64,000 nucleotides of DNA from Acidipila sp. EB88 (GTDB lineage: Bacteria > Acidobacteriota > Terriglobia > Terriglobales > Acidobacteriaceae), in the NCBI RefSeq assembly GCF_003858395.1, contig NZ_QWEV01000005.1:3472001-3536000 (forward strand). Reading direction: 5' to 3'. Position 1 is the first letter of the stretch. Each line of letters begins with the position of its first letter. The position numbers and the translations under genes were made by a program. Below are positions 19,409-27,926 of the stretch, in pieces. The notes under the pieces are model-generated. The model was given only the letters and a program-made list of their open reading frames with translations, did no database searches and was not told the origin of the DNA.

Positions 19409-19990
19409 TGTGCTGGTGACTAGCGTCCGCTACACGCAAAATCAAGGCACACATAAGTCGTGTTCGCAGGTCAGTTAGCATTCCGGACGCCCGGAAAGAC
19501 GTGCGGACCTGTCGCTCAAAGGATTGTCGACAAGGCTGCGTGGAGCGATCTCGGCACTGCCGGTAGTGTGATTGAGCAGCATGGCCGACAGCGTCGGCCA
19601 TTTGGCGAACCAGCACATCGGCGAGTCGGTACGCCCTGAGTGGAACGGCAGTCTAAGGGCGGGATACTTTACCGTGGCCAAGGTGAGAATTCTGTTCGGT
19701 GCACAACGATGAGCTTTTTCTCCGCAACTTGGGAATAGTCACACCAACAACCTTCAAGTCCCCACCTTTTTCCCGGCGCCGCCCCATTTCACGACTGCTC
19801 GATCCAGCACGCAGGTAGTAAGCTGCATCTACTAAGCTACGGCCAATAGGCATTGTCGGCTAAGAGCGACCCTGGGCCTGGATTGACCGGCCACCGTCTG
19901 GATCGCTCTCAGTGACAGGTCTTCTGCGGCGACAGGCAACATACATCAAAACGGTGCCAGGCTATGCCTTGCCGTCAGGACAGCACATTT
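19409..19990. other. Intergenic region upstream of the glycan cluster
   Basis: About 580 bases, less GC-rich than its flanks in places (19690-19780). It should contain the promoter of the 20-28 kb gene cluster. No open frame has recognisable features; it does not encode the missing strands of the permuted glycosidase that follows. Confidence 0.45.
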
Positions 19991-20923
19991 ATGGTTGAGG
20001 CTTTTGTCCTCTGGAACGAACCAAACAACCTCTCGCACTGGAACTTTCATCTGGACCCGCATTGGGAGCGATTCGCCGACATGGTGAAGCGGGCTTCAGC
20101 TGCGATTCGCAAGCAAAATCCCGAAATTCCTGTGGTGCTGGGCGGTGTTTCGTCCTGCGATTGCGACTTCCTGCGAACGATGCGTCGACAGGGCGTGATG
20201 GAAGCTGTGGACGCAGTCGGGGTGCATGGATTCCCACTCGACTGGAATCACTGGTCCATCAACGAGTGGCCCATGCGGATCGCGGAAGCGCGCGAAGTGT
20301 CCGGCCTGCCGGTCTGGGTGACGGAGGTGGGCGCGTCTTCATTTGGCGCAGAGGAGGTTGCGGCGTTTGGACTGGAGCGTACGCTGAGCCTGCTGCGCGG
20401 CTGCGCCGAGCGTGTTCACTGGTACTCGCTGTTTGACTTGCCCCCGACCTGGCCTGCGGAAACCCGGCACAAAGAAGCGGAAGGCTCGTCTTACTACCGG
20501 CATTACTACATGGGCCTTCTGCGGCATGATGGAACGCCCAAGCTCTTTGCCGAGAGCTTTCCCTCGGATGGCGAGGTGGGCCTGTGCCAGTGGTTCCACT
20601 TTGAAGACCCGCGCCTGGAGCAGGGTGTGCAGTGGATGCGCGACCACAACATTCGCCGTATCCGCACCGGGCTGAGTTGGGCCGATAGCTATCGACCCAA
20701 CGCGAAAGCCTGGTTCGACACGATGATGACGGCGCTTGCTGATTTCGAGGTGTCGTTGACACTTTGCTTTACCCCGCAGCACCTTGGCCTGGAGCCCCAC
20801 CACACCAGCCCCCCGGCGGATAACGATGAATTTGCTAAGTTTGCAGAGTGGGCGGTTTGTAACTATGCCCCAGCCGCAACCACCACAGAGCAGAGCCATT
20901 TGGAGGTAGCGCAGAGCCGATGA
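19991..20923 (+). CDS. Glycoside-hydrolase-like TIM-barrel protein with apparently permuted strand order
   Basis: 310 residues from the ATG at 19991 (AGGA about 11 bases upstream); a second ATG is at 19964. The protein opens with AFVLWNEPNN: the strand-4 Asn-Glu-Pro motif of clan-A glycosidases, Glu10 being the likely acid/base. The strand-7 nucleophile Glu112 is in VWVTEVGASSF and strand 8 is VHWYSLFDLPP. The C-terminal third (about 195-292) then looks like strands 1-3 of such a barrel: EVGLCQWFHFED, RRIRTGLSWADSYRP, EVSLTLCFTP. Both catalytic glutamates are present. It resembles xylosidase-like members of GH39-type families. First gene of a seven-gene run; its stop overlaps the next ATG (ATGA). 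Confidence 0.7.
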   Translation: MVEAFVLWNEPNNLSHWNFHLDPHWERFADMVKRASAAIRKQNPEIPVVLGGVSSCDCDFLRTMRRQGVMEAVDAVGVHGFPLDWNHWSINEWPMRIAEAREVSGLPVWVTEVGASSFGAEEVAAFGLERTLSLLRGCAERVHWYSLFDLPPTWPAETRHKEAEGSSYYRHYYMGLLRHDGTPKLFAESFPSDGEVGLCQWFHFEDPRLEQGVQWMRDHNIRRIRTGLSWADSYRPNAKAWFDTMMTALADFEVSLTLCFTPQHLGLEPHHTSPPADNDEFAKFAEWAVCNYAPAATTTEQSHLEVAQSR

Positions 20924-22044
20924 GTAAACAGATATTGATTACAGGAGGGGCCGGCTTTGTGGGATCGCATCTTGCCGACGGCCTGCTTCGCGCCGGGCAC
21001 AAGGTCCGCATCCTCGATGACCTGACCCCGCAGGTGCACCCGGAGGGCAAACGACCTGAATACCTGTCGCCCGACGTTGAACTCGTGGTTGGCGATGTGC
21101 GTGACGGCGAGCTCCTGCGCAAGGTGCTGCCTGGCGTAGACGTGGTCTACCACTTCGCCGCCACGGTGGGTGTGGGGCAGTCCATGTACGAGATCAGCCG
21201 GTACATGAGCGTCAACACGCAGGGAACAGCTGAGCTGCTGCAAGCGATCCTGGACCTGAAACTCGCTCCGGAAAAACTCGTGGTCGCCTCCTCCATGTCG
21301 ATTTACGGAGAAGGGCAGTACCGTTGTCCGCAGTGCGAGTGCGCGATGAATCCCCCTGTGCGGGGCTTGCAGCAACTCAAGGAGTCGCGGTGGGAGGTTC
21401 ACTGCGAGCCTTGCGGGTCCGCCCTGCAACCGGCGCCCACGCGCGAAGACAAGCCATCGGAGATCAACTCGATGTATGCCTTGTCGAAGCGCGACCAGGA
21501 AGAGCTGTGCATGATCTACGGCCGCACCTACGGGTTGCCGGTCACCGCGCTTCGGTTCTTCAACATCTACGGCACTCGGCAGGCGCTCTCGAATCCATAC
21601 ACCGGAGTGGCTGCCATCTTCGCATCGCGCATGCTGAACGGGCAGGCGCCGATGGTGTTTGAAGATGGCGAGCAGATGCGGGACTTCGTAAGTGTGCACG
21701 ACATCGTGCGCGCGAACATGCTTGCACTGGAGCGACCCGAGTCGAACGGCAGGGTCATCAATATCGGCAGCGGTCGGCCCATCAGCATCCGCGATGTAGC
21801 CTCCATCCTTGCGCGTTCGCTTGGCGTCGACTTCGAACCTGTGATTACGCATAAGTACAGGGCGGGCGACATTCGCCACTGCTATGCCGATCTCACGCTG
21901 GCGCGCGCCTGCCTCGGCTATGAGCCACAGGTGACGCACGAAGAAGGGTTCGCGGAGCTTGCAACCTGGCTTCAGTCGCAGGAGGCAGAGGACAAAGCCG
22001 AGACCATGCTGCAGCATCTTACGACTTACGGGCTGACAGCCTGA
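20920..22044 (+). CDS. Nucleotide-sugar epimerase/dehydratase with zinc-ribbon insertion (dTDP-L-rhamnose 4-epimerase-like)
   Basis: 374 residues of extended SDR type. Rossmann loop TGGAGFVGSH (8-17), catalytic Tyr186 and Lys190 (YALSK), sugar-binding part RFFNIYGTRQALSNPYTG. Between the Ser strand (SSMSIYGEG, 124-132) and the Tyr lie about 50 extra residues with Cys136, Cys139, Cys162 and Cys165 (CPQC and CEPC), a probable zinc ribbon. Related inserted cysteines occur, as I recall, in dTDP-L-rhamnose 4-epimerase-like enzymes. The likely job is making or epimerising an NDP-sugar for the glycosyltransferases downstream. Start overlaps the preceding stop by four bases; the next gene follows 17 bases later. 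Confidence 0.87.
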   Translation: MSKQILITGGAGFVGSHLADGLLRAGHKVRILDDLTPQVHPEGKRPEYLSPDVELVVGDVRDGELLRKVLPGVDVVYHFAATVGVGQSMYEISRYMSVNTQGTAELLQAILDLKLAPEKLVVASSMSIYGEGQYRCPQCECAMNPPVRGLQQLKESRWEVHCEPCGSALQPAPTREDKPSEINSMYALSKRDQEELCMIYGRTYGLPVTALRFFNIYGTRQALSNPYTGVAAIFASRMLNGQAPMVFEDGEQMRDFVSVHDIVRANMLALERPESNGRVINIGSGRPISIRDVASILARSLGVDFEPVITHKYRAGDIRHCYADLTLARACLGYEPQVTHEEGFAELATWLQSQEAEDKAETMLQHLTTYGLTA

Positions 22045-22061
22045 TCGATAGAAGGATACGA

Positions 22062-23192
22062 ATGGCAGCACATACACAGGGAAGCCCCCGCCGCGTCCTC
22101 ATCACGGGCGGGGCGGGGTTTATCGGCTCCAATCTGGCTGCGCGGTTTATGCAGCAGGCGGATGCACATGTCACGATCTTCGACGACCTCTCGCGGCGAG
22201 GCGTCGAGCACAACCTGGCCTGGCTGCGTTCGCTGCCTGCCGGGCAAGCGTTCCGCTTCCTGCAGGGCGATATTCGCGATGCAGTACAGGTCGCCGAGGC
22301 AGCCACGGATGCCACGGAGATTTACCATCTGGCAGCGCAGGTCGCGGTGACCTCCTCAGTGGTGGAACCGCGCACCGATTTCGAGGTAAACGCGCTTGGC
22401 ACATTCAACGTGCTTGAAGCTGCCCGGTTGAGCCAGCGGCACCCTCTGGTTTTCTTTACGTCCACAAACAAAGTGTATGGCGGGCTCGAAACGGTTCCAG
22501 TGCACGTGGAAGGCTCTGCCTACCAGGCAGACGATGTGGAGTTTCGTGGCGCGCGCGAAGATACGCCGCTCGACTTCCATTCTCCATATGGCTGCAGCAA
22601 GGGCGCTGCAGACCAGTACGTGCGCGACTACGCGCGGATCTACAGGCTAAAAACGATCGTATTCCGCATGTCTTGCATTGCCGGACCCCGGCAATTCGGC
22701 AACGAAGACCAGGGCTGGGTAGCGCACTTTCTCTACTCGGTGCTTGCCGGCCGGCCCATCACGATCTACGGCAATGGCCGACAGGTGCGGGACATTCTTC
22801 ACGTCGACGATCTTGTGGACGCTATTGACCTGGCGCGGCTCAACCTCGACGTGACCGCTGGCGAGATTTACAACCTGGGCGGCGGTATGCAGCAGGCAGC
22901 GTCGGTAGCGCAGATGCTTGCATCGATTGAGCAGCAGACGGGCATCGCGCCTCTCTGTAACTATGACGAGGCCAGGCCTGGCGATCAGCCGCTTTACATT
23001 TCCGACATCGAGAAGATAAAGGCCGCCACTGGCTGGTCCCCACGCAAGAACCTCACGGAGATTCTGTCGGATATCGAAGCCTTCTGGGATCACAATCGCG
23101 AGCTGATCGGCACCGTGCATGCTCCATTTGGACAGGCCGCGCCACCGACCCAGCCCACTGCAGATGTGCTTGCCAACGAGGTGGCGTCGTGA
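22062..23192 (+). CDS. NAD-dependent nucleotide-sugar epimerase (CDP-paratose 2-epimerase-like)
   Basis: 376 residues, extended SDR. Cofactor motif TGGAGFIGSN (15-24), STNKVYG (134-140), and catalytic Tyr176/Lys180 in HSPYGCSKGAADQYVRDYA. The TNKVYG and PRQFGNEDQGWVAHF segments are strongly reminiscent of CDP-paratose/tyvelose 2-epimerases, which invert C2 of a nucleotide-linked dideoxysugar, but this does not fix the nucleotide or sugar here. The reading frame ends in a GTGA overlap with the radical SAM gene. With the previous epimerase it suggests an unusual deoxy- or epimerised sugar donor is made by the cluster. Confidence 0.88.
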   Translation: MAAHTQGSPRRVLITGGAGFIGSNLAARFMQQADAHVTIFDDLSRRGVEHNLAWLRSLPAGQAFRFLQGDIRDAVQVAEAATDATEIYHLAAQVAVTSSVVEPRTDFEVNALGTFNVLEAARLSQRHPLVFFTSTNKVYGGLETVPVHVEGSAYQADDVEFRGAREDTPLDFHSPYGCSKGAADQYVRDYARIYRLKTIVFRMSCIAGPRQFGNEDQGWVAHFLYSVLAGRPITIYGNGRQVRDILHVDDLVDAIDLARLNLDVTAGEIYNLGGGMQQAASVAQMLASIEQQTGIAPLCNYDEARPGDQPLYISDIEKIKAATGWSPRKNLTEILSDIEAFWDHNRELIGTVHAPFGQAAPPTQPTADVLANEVAS

Positions 23193-24484
23193 AGTACGCC
23201 CTGGTCAATCCGCATTGGAGTTTCGAAGGGTCCACCTATTTCGGCTCGCGGCAGCCGGTGATGCCCATCGAACTCCTGTCAGCGCGTGAGTTTCTGCGGG
23301 CAGCCGGTCACGACGTCCTGCTGGTGGATGCCTTTATCGAGGAGCTCTCGCCGGCTGACGTCATAGAGCGCCTTGATGATTTCGGCGAGGACTTTCTCGT
23401 GATTCCGACTGCGAACTCCTACCTGTTCTGGCGTTGCCCGCAACCAGAGTTGCGGGTGCCGGCGCAATGGCTGCGCTCGCTCGATCGCCGCTCCACAACG
23501 GTAGTAATCGGCCCTCATGGATCGGCGACCCCGGCGGCCACGCTGCGGAAAACAGGAGCCAACGTGGTGCTGCGAGGCGAGCCCGACCAGACCCTTGCCA
23601 TGCTGGCAACGCACCCGCGGGAGTACATCCCTGGCTGCGTCTGGATGGACAACGGCCGCGTGTGCTCCGCATCTGAAAATCTCGGCGTCACGGATATGCG
23701 TGCACTTGGCCCATTGGACTACTCTGACTATCCGGTGGAGCGCCACGGGCACAAGCACCACGTGTTTACCGAAGTCACCGGGCTCGGTGCTGAAGTGGAG
23801 TTTGCACGAGGCTGTCCGTATGCCTGCACCTTTTGCAACAAGACCTTGTTTCGCAACAAGTATCGCGAGCGCGACGTCACCCACGTTCTCGCAGAGATTG
23901 ACGCGCTGATCGAGCGTGGCGTTACCTACATCTACTTCATCGACGAGATCTTTGGGGTAGGCAAGCATGTGCGTGAGCTGCTGGAAGGGATCGCAGCGCG
24001 CCCGATCTCGATCGGCTTTCAGTCGCGCATCGACTTGTGGAATGAGGAGTCGCTGGATCTTCTCGGCCGCGCGCACTGCATCTCCTTCGAGTGCGGCATC
24101 GAGTCCATCACGCAGGAAGGTCGCGACGAGATGAACAAGAACTGCCGCTTTGCCAATGAGCGCATAGCGGAACTCCTGATCTACGCGCGGCAACGGATCC
24201 CCTGGGTGCAGGCCAATCTGATCAAGACTGAGCACGACAATCCGGTGGCTGTGCGCGAGTTCCAGGAGCAGCTCAAGGCGCATGGTGTCTGGGTTTCGGA
24301 GCCGGTTCCGATGTTCCCGTTCCCGGGCTCTCCGCAGTACGTGGAAACGTTTGGCGCTCAACCGGACGAGCAGGCCTGGGAGCGTGCACACGCGTTCTAT
24401 CTCGGCATGTTCGAGGACAAAGGCTTTAGCGATATCCAGGAACAACAGCCCGTATCCATGCAGGAGCTGGAGGCGACGTGCTGA
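23189..24484 (+). CDS. Radical SAM protein with N-terminal B12-binding-like domain
   Basis: 431 residues, GTG start overlapping the previous stop (GTGA). The N-terminal about 150 residues have the alternating strand/helix layout of a cobalamin-binding domain (ALVNPHW; HDVLLVDAF; TVVIGPHG), but no DxHxxG is seen, so cobalamin may bind base-off without that histidine, or not at all. The radical SAM cluster is Cys209-Cys213-Cys216 (GCPYACTFC), followed by YIYFIDEIFG and SFECGIES. B12-type radical SAM enzymes methylate unactivated carbons or rearrange sugars and other metabolites. Among sugar genes, C-methylation or a carbon-skeleton change of a sugar is plausible. I recall this subfamily from conserved glycan clusters; an HMM search must confirm it. 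Confidence 0.88.
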   Translation: MKYALVNPHWSFEGSTYFGSRQPVMPIELLSAREFLRAAGHDVLLVDAFIEELSPADVIERLDDFGEDFLVIPTANSYLFWRCPQPELRVPAQWLRSLDRRSTTVVIGPHGSATPAATLRKTGANVVLRGEPDQTLAMLATHPREYIPGCVWMDNGRVCSASENLGVTDMRALGPLDYSDYPVERHGHKHHVFTEVTGLGAEVEFARGCPYACTFCNKTLFRNKYRERDVTHVLAEIDALIERGVTYIYFIDEIFGVGKHVRELLEGIAARPISIGFQSRIDLWNEESLDLLGRAHCISFECGIESITQEGRDEMNKNCRFANERIAELLIYARQRIPWVQANLIKTEHDNPVAVREFQEQLKAHGVWVSEPVPMFPFPGSPQYVETFGAQPDEQAWERAHAFYLGMFEDKGFSDIQEQQPVSMQELEATC

Positions 24485-24550
24485 TTTCGGCGAACGCACG
24501 TTGCGAGTCTCTGCGCCTACACGGGGCATGCCTGGTCGACGGAGCCGTCC

Positions 24551-25711
24551 TTGATTAGTGGACTGCGCGTTGCCTTCTTTGTGCACTCGATCTGCTCGGA
24601 CTGGAACAACGGCAACGCTCACTACCTGCGCGGCCTTGTACGCGCGCTTGGCAGTGGGCATACTGCGGACGCATCGGTCGTGGACCCGGAAGCCGTCGCT
24701 CCACAGGGTCATGACGTCACGGTGTTTGAGCCGGAGCAGAACTGGTCAAGCGAAAACCTGCTGACCGAGTCGAAGGGTACTTACTCCCTCGCACAGTTCC
24801 ATGCCGTGTACCCGGATATCCACGTCGAGCGGTACGCGCCGGGTGTTGCGAACGGATCGGCCCTGCGCGCATCGCTTGCAGGGTTTGACGTTGTGGTTGT
24901 GCACGAGTGGAACCCCCCGGAGTTGATCGCAGAGTTGCTGGAGCTTCGCGACGAGCTCGGCTTCCGCGCGTTATTTCACGATACGCACCATCGCGCAAGT
25001 TCCACACCGGAGCAGATCCGCCTGCTGCAGGTGGAGCGGTTTGATGGCGTCCTTGCATTCGGTGAGGCCCTGCGCCAGATTTACCAGGAGCGCTTCGGCA
25101 TCGCCCACGTTTGGACGCTGCACGAGGCGGCGGACACAACAGTCTTTTTTCCGCGAAAAGCCAATGCCGAGCAGGATGTGGTGTGGGTAGGCAATTGGGG
25201 CGATGACGAGCGCTCGGCCGAGATACGCAGCTTCCTGGTGCAGCCAGCGGCGGCACTTGCCGACAGACGCTTCTGTATCTACGGCGTTCGCTACCCTGAA
25301 GATGCCCTGCGCGAACTGGACGAAGCGGGAGTATCGTTCGGAGGCTACCTGCCCAACCTCGATGCGCCGGCGCAGTACGCAGCAGCGCGCCTCACCGTGC
25401 ATATCCCAAGGCAGTACTACGCGGCAGCGATGACAGGCATTCCGACCATTCGCGTGTTCGAGGCGCTGGCGTCCGGCATTCCGTTGATCTCAGCGCCATG
25501 GATTGACAGTGAAGCGCTGTTCGAACCGGGAGAGTTCTTGCTGGTGCGAGATATCGGGGAGATGGTCGAGGCGATGATGTTTCTGCTTGCCAATCCTGCC
25601 GCAGCCGAGCAGCAGGCGCAGCGGGGCGTGGAGGCCATTCGCAAGCGACACACCTGCGCCCACCGGGCTCAACAGCTCAGCAGCATTTTCGAAGAGGTTC
25701 TTGCCCGATGA
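24551..25711 (+). CDS. CgeB-like glycosyltransferase, first of three paralogues
   Basis: 386 residues with a TTG start at 24551; GGAG lies six bases upstream. The C-terminal half has the GT-B/CgeB pattern (DVVWVGNWGDDER; PTIRVFEALASGIPLISAPW), which in this family follows a DUF3880-like N-domain (VVVVHEWNPPELIAELLELR). Compared with its two neighbours the N-terminus has about 16 extra residues (about 37-52, between two Gly-His pairs), looking like a small in-frame insertion. It should transfer a sugar from a nucleotide donor to an acceptor in the cytoplasm. Stop overlaps the next ATG (ATGA). Confidence 0.83.
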   Translation: MISGLRVAFFVHSICSDWNNGNAHYLRGLVRALGSGHTADASVVDPEAVAPQGHDVTVFEPEQNWSSENLLTESKGTYSLAQFHAVYPDIHVERYAPGVANGSALRASLAGFDVVVVHEWNPPELIAELLELRDELGFRALFHDTHHRASSTPEQIRLLQVERFDGVLAFGEALRQIYQERFGIAHVWTLHEAADTTVFFPRKANAEQDVVWVGNWGDDERSAEIRSFLVQPAAALADRRFCIYGVRYPEDALRELDEAGVSFGGYLPNLDAPAQYAAARLTVHIPRQYYAAAMTGIPTIRVFEALASGIPLISAPWIDSEALFEPGEFLLVRDIGEMVEAMMFLLANPAAAEQQAQRGVEAIRKRHTCAHRAQQLSSIFEEVLAR

Positions 25712-26793
25712 AGATTTTCGCCATAGGTTCCTCCATCACCTCGTCATACTGGAATGGAGCCGCTACGTACTACCGTGGCATCTACAAGTATCTTGCGCGC
25801 GAAGGACACAGCATCACGTTTGCCGAGCCCGATGCATATAGCCGTCAGCAGCATCGCGACGCCGACGACTTCAGCTATGTCGAGTCGATCGTCTACCAGC
25901 CAGCTGTCGACATCGACCGAGTGCTCGCACTGGCCGCGCAGGCAGATGTGGTAGTGAAGCACTCGGGCATTGGTGTGGATGACGAGGTCCTTGAGCTGCG
26001 CGTGCTGGAGTGCCAGCCGGCAGCCATAGTGTGCTTTTGGGATGTGGATGCACCTGCGACTATCGCGCGCATGCACGCCGACCCCACGGACGCGTTTGCG
26101 CGGGCCATCCCCCGGTACGACGCGGTCCTTACCTACGGTGGCGGGGCAGAAACACAGCGGCAGTACGAAGAGTTTGGCGCACGCAACTACACCTCGATCT
26201 ACAACGGTCTTGACCCTGAGACGCACCACCCTGTAACTGCCGTGGCTGCGCTTGCGGCTGACGTGGCGTTTCTTGGCAACCGGCTGCCTGACCGCGAAGC
26301 GCGTGTGGAAGAACTCTTTCTGCGGGCTGCCGAGCTGGCACCTGGAAAGCGCTTTCTGCTGGGCGGAGAGGGCTGGGGCGACAAGCAGTTGCCTGCAAAT
26401 GTACGTTGGATCGGTCACGTGCCGACTGCCGAACATAACCGTGTCAACTGCTCCGCATCGTTCGTGATGAATATCAATCGCAGCTCCATGGCGAACTCGG
26501 GCTTCTCGCCGCCAACGAGAATTTTCGAGGTCTCGGGCACTGGTACGCCGTTGCTGTGCGATGACTGGCCAGGGATCGACGATGTGTTCGAACCCGGCAG
26601 CGAGATACTGGTGGTTCGTTCCGCCGAAGACGTAGTCGCCGCCATCACGGCGTACACGCCTGCGCAGCAGCAGGCGATCGGCGACCGCTTTCTGGCTCGG
26701 GCACTGCGGGATCACACCTACGCGCAACGCGCCGCGCACGCATCCAGTACGTTCCGAACACTGCTGGAGCGGCAGCAGCAACCCGTCGCATGA
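25708..26793 (+). CDS. CgeB-like glycosyltransferase, second paralogue
   Basis: 361 residues, ATGA-coupled to its neighbours at both ends. The start (MKIFAIGSSITSSYWNGAA) closely resembles that of the third copy, and the C-terminal donor-binding region has RIFEVSGTGTPLLCDDWPG followed by DDVFEPGSEIL. A central WDVDAP motif (VCFWDVDAPATIARM) parallels the YDIDTP of the third copy. No signal peptide or membrane segment, so cytoplasmic. One of three related transferases that probably add successive residues to one glycan. Confidence 0.85.
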   Translation: MKIFAIGSSITSSYWNGAATYYRGIYKYLAREGHSITFAEPDAYSRQQHRDADDFSYVESIVYQPAVDIDRVLALAAQADVVVKHSGIGVDDEVLELRVLECQPAAIVCFWDVDAPATIARMHADPTDAFARAIPRYDAVLTYGGGAETQRQYEEFGARNYTSIYNGLDPETHHPVTAVAALAADVAFLGNRLPDREARVEELFLRAAELAPGKRFLLGGEGWGDKQLPANVRWIGHVPTAEHNRVNCSASFVMNINRSSMANSGFSPPTRIFEVSGTGTPLLCDDWPGIDDVFEPGSEILVVRSAEDVVAAITAYTPAQQQAIGDRFLARALRDHTYAQRAAHASSTFRTLLERQQQPVA

Positions 26794-27926
26794 AGATCCT
26801 CATCCTTGGACTTACGATCACTTCATCCTGGGGCAACGGGCATGCCACGACGTTTCGAGCCTTGTGCCGTGCGGTCCATGCTCGCGGCCACTCCATCGAC
26901 TTCATCGAGAAGGATGTGGAGTGGTATCGCAGTCATCGCGACCTGCCCGAAGCATCGTACTGCCGCATTCATTTGTACGAAGATTGGAACGTGGACGGTC
27001 GCGTGCGGGCTCTGCAGCTCGCCGCCGATGCGGATGTGATCGTCATCGGCTCCTACTTTCCGGATGCCATCGAGGCCACGCGTACGTTACTGGATGCTGC
27101 AAGGTGCCCGGTCACGTTTTACGACATCGACACGCCGATCACGATCGCGAAGCTACGAACCGAAGGTCGCACCGATTATCTCGATGCAGCGCTGATTCCC
27201 TCATATGCCGCGTACATGAGCTTCACCAGCGGTCCGATGCTGCAGGAGATCGAGCAGCGGTTCGGCTCGCCTCTCGCGGTGCCGCTGCACTGCTCGGTAG
27301 ACGCGGACGTGTACCAGCCACAGGAGCCGCAGGCGGCTTACCGCGCGGAGTTGTCCTACCTCGGCACCTATGCGGCCGACCGGCAGGAGAAGCTCATGCA
27401 GTTCGTTGATGCGCCGGCGCAGCGGCTGGCAGACCGTGCTTTCCTGGTCGCCGGCCCTATGTATCCGACGGACGTTTCATGGGCTCCCAATGTGCGCTTG
27501 TTGTCGCATGTTGCCCCGGCGGAGCACCCGGCGTTCTATTCGAGCGCGCGCTTCTCACTGAATCTCACGCGATACGACATGGTCGAAGCCGGCTATTCGC
27601 CTTCGGTACGCCTGTTCGAGGCCGCGGCCTGCGGGGCCGCGATCCTCTCCGATGCATGGTCTGGCCTTGAAACCTTTCTCACTCCCGGGGAGGAGATTGT
27701 CACCGTAGGCGACGCCGACGACGTACTCGCAGCGCTCCATGGCATATCAGAAGCCGATCGGCTCCGCATGGGGCAGAGAGCCAGGGAGCGAATCCTCGCG
27801 AGCCACACCTCGACGCATCGCGCGGCAGAGTTCGAGCGGATCGTGGAGCGTCTCGGCGAGTCACGGAGCAAAGCGGAACCATCGCACGAGGTTGGCCCGG
27901 CTCGATCTACAGTCCGGGCGTTGTAG
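26790..27926 (+). CDS. CgeB-like glycosyltransferase, third paralogue
   Basis: 378 residues, start overlapping the previous stop (ATGA). N-terminus MKILILGLTITSSWGNGHAT, central TFYDIDTPITIAKLR, C-terminal RLFEAAACGAAILSDAWSG and FLTPGEEIVTVG, the same architecture as the two preceding genes. It is the last plus-strand gene of the cluster; its final 20 bases overlap the 3' end of the opposite-strand TPR/GT9-like gene, so the two transcription units converge. The extra C-terminal about 30 residues are basic and unlike the paralogues. Confidence 0.85.
   Translation: MKILILGLTITSSWGNGHATTFRALCRAVHARGHSIDFIEKDVEWYRSHRDLPEASYCRIHLYEDWNVDGRVRALQLAADADVIVIGSYFPDAIEATRTLLDAARCPVTFYDIDTPITIAKLRTEGRTDYLDAALIPSYAAYMSFTSGPMLQEIEQRFGSPLAVPLHCSVDADVYQPQEPQAAYRAELSYLGTYAADRQEKLMQFVDAPAQRLADRAFLVAGPMYPTDVSWAPNVRLLSHVAPAEHPAFYSSARFSLNLTRYDMVEAGYSPSVRLFEAAACGAAILSDAWSGLETFLTPGEEIVTVGDADDVLAALHGISEADRLRMGQRARERILASHTSTHRAAEFERIVERLGESRSKAEPSHEVGPARSTVRAL

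Noticed and set aside
19550..19600. IEQHG motif in a plus frame, as in creatininase-family proteins
   Set aside because: Only about 20 residues look similar, the frame stops shortly after, and no flanking part of the family could be found in other frames; probably chance.
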